Assembly: GCF_003986975.1 (NCBI RefSeq)
Contig: NZ_PIPO01000002.1
Coordinates: 1 to 64,000, forward strand
Reading direction: 5' to 3'
DNA from: Aliidiomarina soli
Lineage (GTDB): Bacteria; Pseudomonadota; Gammaproteobacteria; Enterobacterales; Alteromonadaceae
DNA length: 64,000 bases
Below are positions 1 to 8,804 of this stretch, in pieces; position 1 is the stretch's first letter; the number at the start of each line of letters is the position of its first letter. The notes beneath the pieces were generated by a model. That model saw only the letters and a program-made list of their open reading frames with translations, was not told the DNA's origin and searched no databases. The position numbers were made by a program, and so were the translations under genes.

Positions 1-177
1 CGTTGGTTCTTCTAAAATAGAAGTAATTAATTACTTGAATCTTATGGTCACCAGCATTTCAAGAGCAAATTTGACCCTACCTGCAGGACAAGCCTGTGGT
101 TGAGATCTGCTACCGAAGTAGCTTTTTTAAGTTGCTCAATCAATGTAAGTGCCCACACAGATTGCTTGGCTTTGATA

Positions 178-192
178 GATTGTTAAAGAACG
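178..192 (-). promoter_or_regulatory. boxA antitermination element of rrn leader
   Basis: The minus strand reads CGTTCTTTAACAATC, close to the gammaproteobacterial boxA consensus (GCTCTTTAACAATC) bound by NusB/NusE to make rRNA transcription resistant to Rho. It lies downstream of both promoters, as expected. Confidence 0.8.
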
Positions 193-230
193 TTTGCTTG
201 TGGGCGTTAGCCGCTTCAAGCGAGGTGCGT

Positions 231-258
231 ATTCTACACGCCTCATTTTCGGTGTCAA
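231..258 (-). promoter_or_regulatory. rRNA operon downstream promoter (P2-like)
   Basis: Minus strand: perfect -35 TTGACA (253-258), 16-base spacer, -10 TAGAAT (231-236). It lies about 210 bases downstream of the first promoter and just upstream of boxA, the usual tandem P1/P2 arrangement of rrn operons. Start of transcription should be near 224. Confidence 0.8.
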
Positions 259-444
259 CGACTTTATTCAAGTTTCTGCGTTCAATTTGACTTGTTAGCA
301 GAGAGTTAACACGTACTTTTAATGCTTTCCTGCTCATCTCGAGCCGGGAGCGCCATTTTAAGGATTTAAAACATCCCGTCAAGGCTTTTTTCAAACTTGC
401 TTTGCTAGCAACTCGTTGCTGGCTAACCGTTTGAAGTGGGGCGC

Positions 445-472
445 ATTATAGAGCGCGGAGCTTTAAACACAA
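445..472 (-). promoter_or_regulatory. rRNA operon upstream promoter (P1-like)
   Basis: Read on the minus strand: -35 TTGTGT (467-472), 16-base spacer, -10 TATAAT (445-450), followed by a GC-rich discriminator (GCGCCCC). Transcription should start near 437. An A/T-rich tract at about 474-505 upstream could act as an UP element. A GC-rich discriminator is typical of stringently controlled rRNA promoters. Confidence 0.75.
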
Positions 473-578
473 GCGATTTTCTGAAAAAAGCCTTAGAAAA
501 AGGCCGTTTGAAGCAATTCTGTCCAGTTTGCTGTATATTTATACGTATTAAGTAAAGAAAGCGACTTCAGAGGTAACT

Positions 579-1139
579 ATGTCTTCAAAATCTGTCCGTT
601 CTTATAAAGGTAAATGCCCACAATATCCTTCGTCGGTCTATATTGATGAGTCTGCGGTGTTGGTTGGCGACATCACACTAGGGGAAGACAGTAGTGTATG
701 GCCGCTGGTCGCCGCTCGTGGCGATGTCAATTTCATCCGCGTTGGGGCGCGCAGCAATATTCAGGACGCATGTGTTCTCCATGTCACCCGTACTAGCGCT
801 TCGAACGCGGATGGCTATCCATTGATTATTGGGGATGATGTCACCCTTGGTCATAAGGTGATGCTCCACGGCTGCCAGCTTGGTAACCGGATCCTGGTAG
901 GGATGGGCGCTATTGTTATGGACGGTGCAGTGGTGGAAGACGATGTCATGATTGCAGCAGGTGCACTGGTAGCGCCGAATAAAACGCTCGAGAGCGGTTA
1001 TTTGTATGTCGGCAGCCCAGCGCAGAAGAAACGTCCGCTGAATGAAAGCGAGCGCGACTTCCTGCAAAAGTCGTCACGTAACTATGTGGAGCTGAAAAAC
1101 GATTACCTGGCAGAAATGCAAAACACTAACCGGATTTAA
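579..1139 (+). CDS. yrdA: Gamma carbonic anhydrase family protein (YrdA-like)
   Basis: 186 residues, the usual size. The sequence is a run of hexapeptide repeats that fold into a left-handed beta helix, roughly residues 15-155, as in the trimeric gamma carbonic anhydrase family. Candidate zinc ligands are the His of VLHVT (about residue 68) and the two His of LGHKVMLHG (about 91-96). An AGAGG ribosome site sits 4-8 bases before the ATG. The neighbouring rrn promoters fire in the opposite direction, as beside E. coli rrnD. The 3' end overlaps the dnaE2 stop by four bases, tail to tail. Family assignment is secure; enzymatic activity of YrdA-type members is not, as many bind metal but show little hydration activity. 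Confidence 0.93.
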   Translation: MSSKSVRSYKGKCPQYPSSVYIDESAVLVGDITLGEDSSVWPLVAARGDVNFIRVGARSNIQDACVLHVTRTSASNADGYPLIIGDDVTLGHKVMLHGCQLGNRILVGMGAIVMDGAVVEDDVMIAAGALVAPNKTLESGYLYVGSPAQKKRPLNESERDFLQKSSRNYVELKNDYLAEMQNTNRI

Positions 1140-4100
1140 TGAAAGTCTCGTGAACGGATTGCCTGCGTCGGCAGGCGATCCGAGATATCACGGAGGCGGC
1201 CCGCCACGACATGCACCACACTCTCTTCAATTTCTACCGTTCCGGTTACCTGCAATAGCTTTGCATGTAACCAGTGCTGACGTTGTTGACGCCCTAATTT
1301 TTGCCATAACACCACATTGACGTTACCGGTTTCATCTTCAAGAGTAATAAAAGTAACCCCGGTGCTGGTCGATGGCCGTTGCCGACCTACGACCAGGCCT
1401 ATTACGGTGACAACCTGACCACTACGAAGGTGAATCAATTCTTGGGCGCGCTTATGCGTCGGCAGTACTCCCTGCTGATTCAATAGCGCTAGTGGGTGAG
1501 TGCCTAAGGTAAGACCCGTCGCAGCATAGTCCTGCACCATGGTGTCGACAGCCGAAGGCTCCGTCAGCTGATATTCCGCCTGGCCAGCTTCCGCCTCTGT
1601 TAATAAGGGTAGCTGCTCACCCAGGTGGGTCATATCCCAGCGAGCCTGATAACGGTGACCCGCAATACCACGAAATGCATCAGCACTGGCCAACGCCTGC
1701 AGGTCAGAACTGGGGATAGCCAGTGATTCGATCTCGGTTAACTTAGCAAAACCAACACCCGGGCGTGCTACAGTTATCTGATCGCTGGCGTCCTTGCTTA
1801 GGCCTTTTACTACACAGAACCCCAGACGAAGAGCCCAGCTGTCATCCTCTTTAGTTAGCTGGTGCTCCCACAGACTGTTATTTATACATACAGGCAGCAC
1901 AGTTACCTGATGCTGCCGGGCATCCTGAATAAGCTGTGCTGCAGAATAAAACCCCATCGGCAGACTATTAAGCAGGCCGACATAAAAAGCCGCAGGGTAG
2001 TAGTACTTTAACCACGCTGACGCATACGCCAGGTTAGCAAAGCTGGCAGAGTGAGACTCGGGGAATCCATATTCACCAAAGCCACAGATTTGCTCAAATA
2101 AACGCAACGCAAATGACTCGTCATACCCCCGCGCCAGCATCCCCGACACTATTTTACGCTTAAACTCGAGCATCTGCCCCGTACTTTTCCAGGTCCCCAT
2201 AGCCCGCCGCAGCTGATCGGCTTCGCCGCCGGAAAATCCGGCAGCCACCATGGCCAGCTTAATAACCTGCTCCTGAAAAATAGGAACGCCTAAGGTGCGT
2301 TTAAGTACCGCTTCAACCGCTGGGTTGGGATAGTCTTCAGGCTCAAGGCCGTCGCGGCGACGTAAATAAGGATGAACCATGTCACCCTGAATCGGGCCTG
2401 GTCTGACAATGGCTATTTGCACCACTAAGTCATAGAAGGTCTTCGGCTTCAGTCGCGGGAGCATATTCATTTGTGCCCGCGACTCAACCTGGAAGATTCC
2501 CACCGCATCGGCGCGTTGGAGCATCGCATACACGCTCTGGTCTTCCTGCGGGATTGAGCCAATAGTAAGGGTTCGCCCATAGCAATGCTCGACCCACTGA
2601 AAACCCCGCCGCAACGCCGAGAGCATACCCAGCCCCAGCACATCCACTTTTAACAGCTTCAATGCTTCGATGTCATTCTTATCCCACTGAATAACGGTAC
2701 GCTCAGGCATTGCCGCATTTTCCACCGGGACCAGGTCAGATAAACGTTCAGCAGCAATAACAAAGCCACCCACATGCTGCGACAGGTGACGCGGAAATCC
2801 ACGGATCTGCTCCACCAACTGGAGTAAATGGCCGCCCATGGGGTGCTGTAAAACGCCCAGAGCATCCAGTTGCTTTTGCCAGTCATCTTCACTGTCACGC
2901 CGATCCAGACGAGTCAGTAACTGGCTCAACTGAGCAAGCGGAAACCCCAGCGCTTTACCCACGTCTTTAATTGCACTGCGCAAGCGATAGGTAATTACTG
3001 TCGCTGTCAGCGCTGCCCGATGACGCCCGTACTTGCGATAAATATACTGAATGACTTCTTCCCGCCGCTGATGCTCAAAGTCGACATCGATATCCGGCGG
3101 TTCATCCCGTTCCTTCGAGATAAAGCGCTCAAAGAGTAATTCTGACTGGTCGGGATCAACGGCAGTAATGCCCAGACAATAACAAAGTACTGAATTTGCT
3201 GCCGAACCACGACCCTGAAAGAGAATATGCTGGCTTTCGGCAAACTGAACTAAGTCATAAATAGTAAGAAAGAAATGTTCATAATTAAGCTGTTCAACCA
3301 AAGCCAGCTCTGCATCAAGCTGACTCTGAACCTTCTGCGGGACCCCTGCTGGGTAACGACGTTGAGCACCCGCCTGGGCTTGCTCAGCCAGATAGTTCGC
3401 TGGCGTATACCCGGCCGGAACCACTTCCCCCGGATACTGATACCGTAAACACCCAAGGTCGAAGCTGCATTGACGGGCGATAAGCGCACTTTGTTGCAGC
3501 CACTTCAGTGGAAATAACTGAGTCAGCTGATCACAGGGACGTAAATGGCGCTCAGCATTCACCCAATGCTCCGACTCCATCGCTGCCACCGTGGTGTTTG
3601 CCGCGATTGCATTGATGGTATGCAACAACGGCAGACGCTCCGGACTGTGCAATAACGCCGCATTGCTGGCCGCAATGGGGGCGTCAAGCTGCGCCGCCAG
3701 AGAACTCACCGCCCGTGCACAGACCTGGTCGCTGGCGAGGCGATCACGCACGGCTAAAATCGCAAATCGATTGGCATAAAGCCGCCGTATATCAGCGATC
3801 TGCACGGATACGGCCTGTGTATTTGCTGCCGGCAACCAAAGCAACTCGCAGTCTGGCAGAGGTTTGCTCAGCAGCCACTCGGGTTTAAATAGATAGCTGC
3901 CTTTCTCTGCCTGTTGTCGGCAGTGGCTAATTAGGGCGCTCAGTTGCTGATAGCCCGCCAGGTTTTTCACCAGACATACGTAACGGCCAGTAGGGTCATT
4001 AAAGAAACAACCCACTAGCAGTTGAATATTATGCGCTTTCGCGGCCTGCCATGCTTTCACCACCCCCGCAAAAGAACATTCGTCGGTAATCGAAATGGCC

Positions 4101-4204
4101 TGGTAGCCAAGTTCAGCTGCCCGCTGCACCATCTCTGCCGGGGACGATGCCGCCTGCAGAAAACTATAATGGGTCAGACAGTGCAATTCAGCATAAGCCG
4201 TCAT
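1136..4204 (-). CDS. dnaE2: Error-prone DNA polymerase DnaE2 (ImuC)
   Basis: 1022 residues from the ATG at 4204, within the DnaE2 range and shorter than replicative DnaE. Domain order: N-terminal PHP domain (AELHCLTHYSFL at the start), polymerase III alpha core with the DIDVDFEH catalytic aspartates at about 390-400, helix-hairpin-helix region, and an OB-fold near residues 930-1000. The frame stays open for 21 codons upstream, but ATG 4204 is preferred because it overlaps the imuB stop as TAATGA, implying translational coupling. With ImuA and ImuB it forms the SOS mutasome that bypasses lesions and causes induced mutagenesis. The end overlaps the yrdA stop by four bases. Confidence 0.95.
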   Translation of the reverse strand: MTAYAELHCLTHYSFLQAASSPAEMVQRAAELGYQAISITDECSFAGVVKAWQAAKAHNIQLLVGCFFNDPTGRYVCLVKNLAGYQQLSALISHCRQQAEKGSYLFKPEWLLSKPLPDCELLWLPAANTQAVSVQIADIRRLYANRFAILAVRDRLASDQVCARAVSSLAAQLDAPIAASNAALLHSPERLPLLHTINAIAANTTVAAMESEHWVNAERHLRPCDQLTQLFPLKWLQQSALIARQCSFDLGCLRYQYPGEVVPAGYTPANYLAEQAQAGAQRRYPAGVPQKVQSQLDAELALVEQLNYEHFFLTIYDLVQFAESQHILFQGRGSAANSVLCYCLGITAVDPDQSELLFERFISKERDEPPDIDVDFEHQRREEVIQYIYRKYGRHRAALTATVITYRLRSAIKDVGKALGFPLAQLSQLLTRLDRRDSEDDWQKQLDALGVLQHPMGGHLLQLVEQIRGFPRHLSQHVGGFVIAAERLSDLVPVENAAMPERTVIQWDKNDIEALKLLKVDVLGLGMLSALRRGFQWVEHCYGRTLTIGSIPQEDQSVYAMLQRADAVGIFQVESRAQMNMLPRLKPKTFYDLVVQIAIVRPGPIQGDMVHPYLRRRDGLEPEDYPNPAVEAVLKRTLGVPIFQEQVIKLAMVAAGFSGGEADQLRRAMGTWKSTGQMLEFKRKIVSGMLARGYDESFALRLFEQICGFGEYGFPESHSASFANLAYASAWLKYYYPAAFYVGLLNSLPMGFYSAAQLIQDARQHQVTVLPVCINNSLWEHQLTKEDDSWALRLGFCVVKGLSKDASDQITVARPGVGFAKLTEIESLAIPSSDLQALASADAFRGIAGHRYQARWDMTHLGEQLPLLTEAEAGQAEYQLTEPSAVDTMVQDYAATGLTLGTHPLALLNQQGVLPTHKRAQELIHLRSGQVVTVIGLVVGRQRPSTSTGVTFITLEDETGNVNVVLWQKLGRQQRQHWLHAKLLQVTGTVEIEESVVHVVAGRLRDISDRLPTQAIRSRDFH

Positions 4205-5613
4205 TAGCTTGCCCACCCATGTAAGTACCAGCGTTGCTCCGCAGCAAGGAAGTAAAGCCACCCCCAACGCCCGTGATGGTCCCGCGCCAGCATATAGTCA
4301 CGCTGTTCAGAGCGAGGTTGCCACCAGGGGGATTGCAATCGTTGCGGCTGCCCGTGCAATTGCCACTCGTTGATGTCTACCACCTCGGGTATGACAAGCC
4401 AGGGCGGCCGCCAGTCACCTGCAGCCTGAAGATTGCCTGTCGTCCCCGGTGCACTAGCGGCAGGTGCCGGTTCCTGCTGACTTTCCGGCATCCACCCCGG
4501 TTTACGCCGATAGCCATAGACGCGCGCCTCGCCTAACTTCATTTGCAAACGGTTTAATAGCGCAGGCAGCGCGGTTTGCTCGCCAGTAACTGGTTCGAAA
4601 CCATAACTGGTCGCCTGCAATTGCTCAAAATGTTGCGCCTCAAGCTGCACATACATCACCGGAGCACGCAGCTTAGTCGCCTCCATTGCTACCTGCAGCA
4701 GAGCGAAAAAGTCATCGGCCTGGGTTTGTGGGTAAGCCAGCTGAATCGGGATCTGCTGATGCTGTCCCTGCCGACAGGTGAGCACAATGAGAAAACGGGT
4801 CAGTGCCAGCTGCCGCGTTTGCAGGTAGCGCTGCAGCATCTGTAACAGTCGTTTGCAGCTAAAGCGCAGAGCGGCCCAACTGCGTGCTTCTGCCGCCAGT
4901 TCAACCCGGTGATTAAAATTGTCCGCTGGCTGCAGCCATTGTAATGGCACTGTTTGCTGCCCACGTAATTCAGCGACCAGGCGCACCACAGGGGCACCGA
5001 ACTTCTTACCTAATGCCGTGGTCGGGACCTTTAACAGTTTATCCAGCGTATCTACACCCATATGGAGTAAACGAACTTTGACTGTTTCTTCCAGTGGGGT
5101 ATTGATCACCAGACAATGCTGGCTGACATCCGCCATCGGCTGCTGCAAATCGTCCAGGCCTAATTGAGCACACCGCGGATTGGATGCAAAGGTCAGTTGA
5201 TAACTGGCCCCGATCAGGTGAGTCTGGATACAATGCTTAACCTGCCCGGGATCCTGATATAACCGCTGCAGCCCTTGTAGCCTTAGCCACAACCCACAGT
5301 GCTCTGGATCTTGCGCTATTTCAGCAAAGTCGGCATACAGCGCCAGCGCTATGTCAGCCAATAATTGACGCTCAGTGGCTTCATCGTACTGCTCTGTTTG
5401 CAGGTTATCGCACAATAACCAGGCGTCGGATAATGGCATTGCGACTTCGACTCCGCAGTCGATCGCGGCCTGGTTTGCCTGCACAACGCGTAAACCAGTC
5501 ACCTCATAGACCACCACCGGCTGCTCATCACTATAACGACGCTGGATATACTCAAGGTAGAGCTGAAAGCAACGAATGTACGCCCAGGGCGGTATTGAAG
5601 CTGGAACTACCAT
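4204..5613 (-). CDS. imuB: ImuB, Y-family polymerase-like mutasome hub
   Basis: 469 residues. It belongs to the Y-family polymerase fold: palm/fingers segment, little-finger-like part, and a variable C-terminal tail with proline-rich segments that in this family contacts partners. The opening strand (YIRCFQLYLEYIQ) lacks the Asp-based metal motif of active Y polymerases, as expected for ImuB, which is a non-catalytic adaptor linking DnaE2 to the beta clamp. The start overlaps the imuA stop (ATGGTAG) and the stop overlaps the dnaE2 start, so the three genes are translated as one unit. Confidence 0.92.
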   Translation of the reverse strand: MVVPASIPPWAYIRCFQLYLEYIQRRYSDEQPVVVYEVTGLRVVQANQAAIDCGVEVAMPLSDAWLLCDNLQTEQYDEATERQLLADIALALYADFAEIAQDPEHCGLWLRLQGLQRLYQDPGQVKHCIQTHLIGASYQLTFASNPRCAQLGLDDLQQPMADVSQHCLVINTPLEETVKVRLLHMGVDTLDKLLKVPTTALGKKFGAPVVRLVAELRGQQTVPLQWLQPADNFNHRVELAAEARSWAALRFSCKRLLQMLQRYLQTRQLALTRFLIVLTCRQGQHQQIPIQLAYPQTQADDFFALLQVAMEATKLRAPVMYVQLEAQHFEQLQATSYGFEPVTGEQTALPALLNRLQMKLGEARVYGYRRKPGWMPESQQEPAPAASAPGTTGNLQAAGDWRPPWLVIPEVVDINEWQLHGQPQRLQSPWWQPRSEQRDYMLARDHHGRWGWLYFLAAEQRWYLHGWAS

Positions 5614-6227
5614 GCCTGCAACCGTTCACCCAAGCCATATACCGGCCATCCTCCAGGTCGCTTTAGTACATCCCAACTCAGTTGCCCCTGTTCAAGCTGC
5701 AGACGCAGCCGGCTATGGTAAGCACGCGCTTCGTTATTCATATGACAGGTGAAAACCAGCAGCAGAAGTTCGCCATGTAAGCGCCGCTGCCACTGGCGAA
5801 CTGCCTGTGCGGGCAGGTTAGGATGCCAAATGCAGACCACCCCAGTGGATAATTCACTGACAACCTGGCTCACAGCCCAGGTTAACTCATCATCCTCCAG
5901 CCCTTGCAGCAAAGTATGCCGGGCATGGCTCAGCCCCATACCCGACACATGAGGCTGTGCAGGCGGGTTGAACCAGAAGACCGGATGGTTTGCACGCTCC
6001 GCAGACTGCAAGGGAGCACGGAGCAGGGCTGTTTCCCCACAGAATAACCCCGGTAGCTGTACTTCATGCAATTGGCCATAGGGCAATCCCCCGGCAAGCA
6101 CCTGATCAAGCTGCGGATATCCCGTGCTGGCACGCTGTTGATTAGTCTCAACAATGTGTTGCTGGCCACGGAAAAGCTGACCACGTTGCAACATAGTTTG
6201 TAGAGCCGGGTGCTGCAGAGAATTCAT
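5607..6227 (-). CDS. imuA: ImuA, SOS mutasome RecA/SulA-like component
   Basis: 206 residues from the ATG at 6227, which has an AGAGG ribosome site. The reading frame is open up to an ATG at 6281, but using that start would put the LexA box inside the coding region, so 6227 is chosen. The middle contains a RecA/RadA-like segment (TGYPQLDQVLAGGLPYGQLHEV near residues 34-55). ImuA is the first gene of the imuA-imuB-dnaE2 cassette found in many bacteria lacking PolV. Expression should be DNA-damage induced through the adjacent LexA site. Confidence 0.92.
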   Translation of the reverse strand: MNSLQHPALQTMLQRGQLFRGQQHIVETNQQRASTGYPQLDQVLAGGLPYGQLHEVQLPGLFCGETALLRAPLQSAERANHPVFWFNPPAQPHVSGMGLSHARHTLLQGLEDDELTWAVSQVVSELSTGVVCIWHPNLPAQAVRQWQRRLHGELLLLVFTCHMNNEARAYHSRLRLQLEQGQLSWDVLKRPGGWPVYGLGERLQAW

Positions 6228-6242
6228 GACAACCTCTAAACA

Positions 6243-6258
6243 CTGTATATAAACACAG
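6243..6258 (-). promoter_or_regulatory. LexA (SOS) box upstream of imuA
   Basis: CTGTATATAAACACAG matches the gammaproteobacterial LexA operator CTGT-N8-ACAG perfectly in both half sites. It is 16 bases upstream of the imuA start codon and is the only such site I noticed in the window. It could also influence the divergent acyltransferase gene at 6319. Confidence 0.92.
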
Positions 6259-6318
6259 TATACAAGGCTGTTTTTCTCCAACGCAAGATGAGGCTGCGAA
6301 ATTTTCTCTGCTTCAGGT

Positions 6319-7281
6319 ATGATAACGGCAAAAACCTATGAACTTGCTGAGATTTTATTGCCAATGCTTCGATTTCTTCCTGCACCACTTAAGATACTGA
6401 TCAATTTTCTCTGGGGCTGTCTGGCCACTACAGTAATTGCAGTGGCGATTATCCTGTTGGGGATTCTACGGATAGTTCCCATTCGTCCCTGGCAGCGCCT
6501 GGTAGCGTCGCTCGCCAATGGCTTATTCAGACTCTGGGGTTATGCAGTTACGGCAATGTTCAACCTGACCCAAAAAACCATCTGGCAGATAGAGGGAGGC
6601 GTGGAGCTACGCCGGGATGGCTGGTACATGATCATGGCCAACCACTTAAGCTGGGTCGACATTCTGGTGTTAATGCGGCTGGCCCATAAAGATATGCCAA
6701 TGCCGCGCTTTTTCCTCAAGCAGGAGCTTTTCTGGGTTCCTTTTATCGGCTTTGGCTGCTGGGTTCTCGACATGCCTTTTATGAAACGCTACTCGCGCCA
6801 GCTGCTGGAAAAGAAGCCGCATTTAAAAGGCAAAGATATCGAGACCACGCGCCGGTCATGTGAGAAATTTAAGACCCTGCCGACCACGGTGATTAACTTC
6901 TGTGAAGGAACCCGTTTCACTGAAAAAAAGCGCGCGCAAAAACACAGCCCGTATCAGCATTTACTTCCCCCTAAGGCTGGTGGCACTGCGTTTACACTAC
7001 AGGCAATGGAAGGTAACTTTGATGCGATCCTCGACATTACTATTGTCTACCCTGAGCGTAACCCTGATAAACCCCTGGTAATCGACTTCCTTGCCGGGCG
7101 CCTGCGCCATATTCATCTGCACATTGATGCATTGCCAGCCACTGATGATCTGGTCGGCGACTACTTTAACGACGTGGCGTTTAAAGAACACTTTCAGAGC
7201 TGGCTGAATACGCGCTGGGAGTTAAAAGACCAGCGCATCGAAAACATTATGCAGAGTCACCGCTCTCAGGCGCAGCGTTAG
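6319..7281 (+). CDS. 1-acyl-glycerol-3-phosphate acyltransferase family protein (YihG-like)
   Basis: 320 residues. An N-terminal hydrophobic segment (about residues 25-60) is followed by the PlsC domain with the catalytic NHLSWVD (NHX4D type) near residue 113 and the substrate motif EGTRFT near 200. Segments such as FLKQELFWVPFIG, DMPFMKRYSR and ETTRRSCEKF match E. coli YihG closely, so it probably transfers an acyl chain to lysophosphatidic acid at the inner membrane. The ribosome site before ATG 6319 is weak and an internal ATG at 6364 is possible. Its last 35 bases overlap the convergent mechanosensitive channel gene. In E. coli yihG lies near dsbA and srkA; here it is 4 kb away. Confidence 0.88.
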   Translation: MITAKTYELAEILLPMLRFLPAPLKILINFLWGCLATTVIAVAIILLGILRIVPIRPWQRLVASLANGLFRLWGYAVTAMFNLTQKTIWQIEGGVELRRDGWYMIMANHLSWVDILVLMRLAHKDMPMPRFFLKQELFWVPFIGFGCWVLDMPFMKRYSRQLLEKKPHLKGKDIETTRRSCEKFKTLPTTVINFCEGTRFTEKKRAQKHSPYQHLLPPKAGGTAFTLQAMEGNFDAILDITIVYPERNPDKPLVIDFLAGRLRHIHLHIDALPATDDLVGDYFNDVAFKEHFQSWLNTRWELKDQRIENIMQSHRSQAQR

Positions 7282-8662
7282 TTCGCTGCGCAGCTTTCTT
7301 CTGAGAGGACTCTTCGTTATCCGCATTGTCGTTATCTGAGTCCTCGTTCTCTGACTCCTCTTTATCTAACTCTTCAAGGTCCTTCTTCTGTTCTTTCTCA
7401 ACCTGCTGCGAGGCAGCCAGTGCCGCGCCAACCTCGCGCATATCGACGCCACTTGGGTGCTGATACACACGCAAGCCAAATTCCGGAATGATAGCAAACA
7501 GGTGGTCAAATATATCCGACTGAATCCCTTCGTAGACCGCCCAGGCGGTGTCATTGGTAAACCCATAGACCTGCAACGGAAGTCCATCGGCCGTTGGCGC
7601 CAACTGCCGAACCAGCATAAACAATTCCTGGTGGATCCCAGGGTGGTGCTTTAAATACTGGCTGATATAAGCGCGGAACGTACCTATATTGGTCATGCGT
7701 CGCGAATTAATGGTGTCCGCGCCGCTCCCTTCCAGTTCATGGTTCCACTCACTCAGTTCATCATGTTTTTTCTTAATGTAATCGTTCAATAATGAGAAGC
7801 GCTGCAAATGCTCCAGCTCATCGTTACTCAAAAAACGAATGCTTTGCTGGTCGATCATGATTTCACGCATCATGCGTCGCCCGCCAGCCTGCTGCATGCC
7901 GCGCCAGTTTTTAAATGCGGTATCAATAAAGCGCCGGGTAGGGATGGTGGTAATGGTTTTATCCCAGTTCTGCACTTTTACTACATGCAACGAGATATCA
8001 ATGACATCACCATCCGCACTTAAGCCGGGCATTTCCACCCAGTCACCCACACGAATAATGTCGTTTGAGGTGATCTGCATGCTCGCCACCAGCGACAACA
8101 GGGTATCCTGAAAAACCAGCATCAGTACCGCCGCCATGGCACCCAAACCAGACAGCAGAATAACTGGCGAGCGGTCAATTAATGTCGCAACGATGAGCAG
8201 CACCGCAATGACATAGATGACTATCTTGACGACCTGGACATACCCTTTAATGGGTTTCATCGCCGCGTCGGGACGACGCTCATATAAGCGGTTGAGAATA
8301 GTGAGAAAGTTTGCCACCGCCAGGGCCACAGAGAGAATGATAAAAGCCGTGGCCACATTTCTGACCACAGTGACCACGAAATCCGGCAGATGAGGGATTA
8401 ACACAACGCCAGAAGATAGTACCAACGCGGGCACTACATTGGATAAACGGGTAATCACCCGTGACTCTTCAAATAAATGGTCCTGACCGAGTCGGGTTTG
8501 GCGCAAACCACGGGTAAGACCCGCCAATAAAACGTGCTTAGTAACCCAGTTACTGATCAGCGCCAGCAGCACCAATACTGTGACCGCGACCAGCGCGTAC
8601 AGATAAGGCTGTTCTTCCAACCATGCCACCCAAGCTTGCACCGTGCTGACGATTTCTTCCAA
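7247..8662 (-). CDS. Mechanosensitive ion channel, MscS family (YbdG-like)
   Basis: 471 residues. Several membrane segments fill about residues 15-185, followed by the MscS beta domain with the conserved stretch GDWVEMPG (about 207-214) and a cytoplasmic domain. The length and long insertion resemble E. coli YbdG/MscM rather than the 286-residue MscS. The final 55 residues are a highly acidic Glu/Asp tail with Lys and Ser, unlike the E. coli protein. Such channels open on hypo-osmotic shock to release solutes. The stop lies inside the last codons of the convergent acyltransferase gene. Confidence 0.87.
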   Translation of the reverse strand: MEEIVSTVQAWVAWLEEQPYLYALVAVTVLVLLALISNWVTKHVLLAGLTRGLRQTRLGQDHLFEESRVITRLSNVVPALVLSSGVVLIPHLPDFVVTVVRNVATAFIILSVALAVANFLTILNRLYERRPDAAMKPIKGYVQVVKIVIYVIAVLLIVATLIDRSPVILLSGLGAMAAVLMLVFQDTLLSLVASMQITSNDIIRVGDWVEMPGLSADGDVIDISLHVVKVQNWDKTITTIPTRRFIDTAFKNWRGMQQAGGRRMMREIMIDQQSIRFLSNDELEHLQRFSLLNDYIKKKHDELSEWNHELEGSGADTINSRRMTNIGTFRAYISQYLKHHPGIHQELFMLVRQLAPTADGLPLQVYGFTNDTAWAVYEGIQSDIFDHLFAIIPEFGLRVYQHPSGVDMREVGAALAASQQVEKEQKKDLEELDKEESENEDSDNDNADNEESSQKKAAQRTNAAPESGDSA

Positions 8663-8732
8663 AACAACCTCTGTCCACTGGATAATAAGTTCCCATAAAC
8701 TAGCAAAAACCCTGTGATCGCGCTAGTTAGAC

Positions 8733-8759
8733 TAAAGTCGGCGCGTCTTTAGCCGTTAA
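8733..8759 (+). promoter_or_regulatory. Sigma-28 (FliA) promoter of the chemoreceptor gene
   Basis: TAAAGTCG (8733-8740), 11 bases, GCCGTTAA (8752-8759). The FliA consensus is TAAAGTTT-N11-GCCGATAA, so 13 of 16 positions match with exact spacing. It lies 45 bases before the chemoreceptor start, as expected for a late flagellar-class gene. Confidence 0.85.
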
Positions 8760-8804
8760 ATTAGTATAATCTTATCCTTATCTTTACGATTGCAGGAGAG
8801 CAGG

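Larger units (their letters stand above)
1..437 (-). other. Leader region of an rRNA operon (16S lies beyond the left edge)
   Basis: On the minus strand this stretch has the layout of a gammaproteobacterial rrn leader: two strong promoters, a boxA element, then about 175 bases with a segment (GTGGGCACTTAC on the minus strand, near 143-156) resembling the pre-16S processing stem of Vibrio and Shewanella. The mature 16S start is not reached by position 1, so the rRNA itself is outside the window. Short reading frames here (96-290 plus, 140-394 minus) look like chance. E. coli also has yrdA next to an rrn operon (rrnD), matching the neighbour at 579. The reading as a leader rests on motif and context; the 16S itself is inferred. 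Confidence 0.8.

Noticed and set aside
96-394. Short reading frames on both strands near the left edge
   Set aside because: They cross rRNA promoters, boxA and the rrn leader; no ribosome site and no coding pattern.
1139-4200. Several 60-80 residue frames inside dnaE2 and imuB on either strand
   Set aside because: Shadows of strongly conserved genes.
4205-4267. Upstream extension of DnaE2 by 21 codons
   Set aside because: It would run into imuB; the ATG overlapping the imuB stop fits both the family start and coupling.
6228-6281. Upstream extension of ImuA
   Set aside because: The LexA box lies in this stretch and the ATG at 6227 has a good ribosome site.
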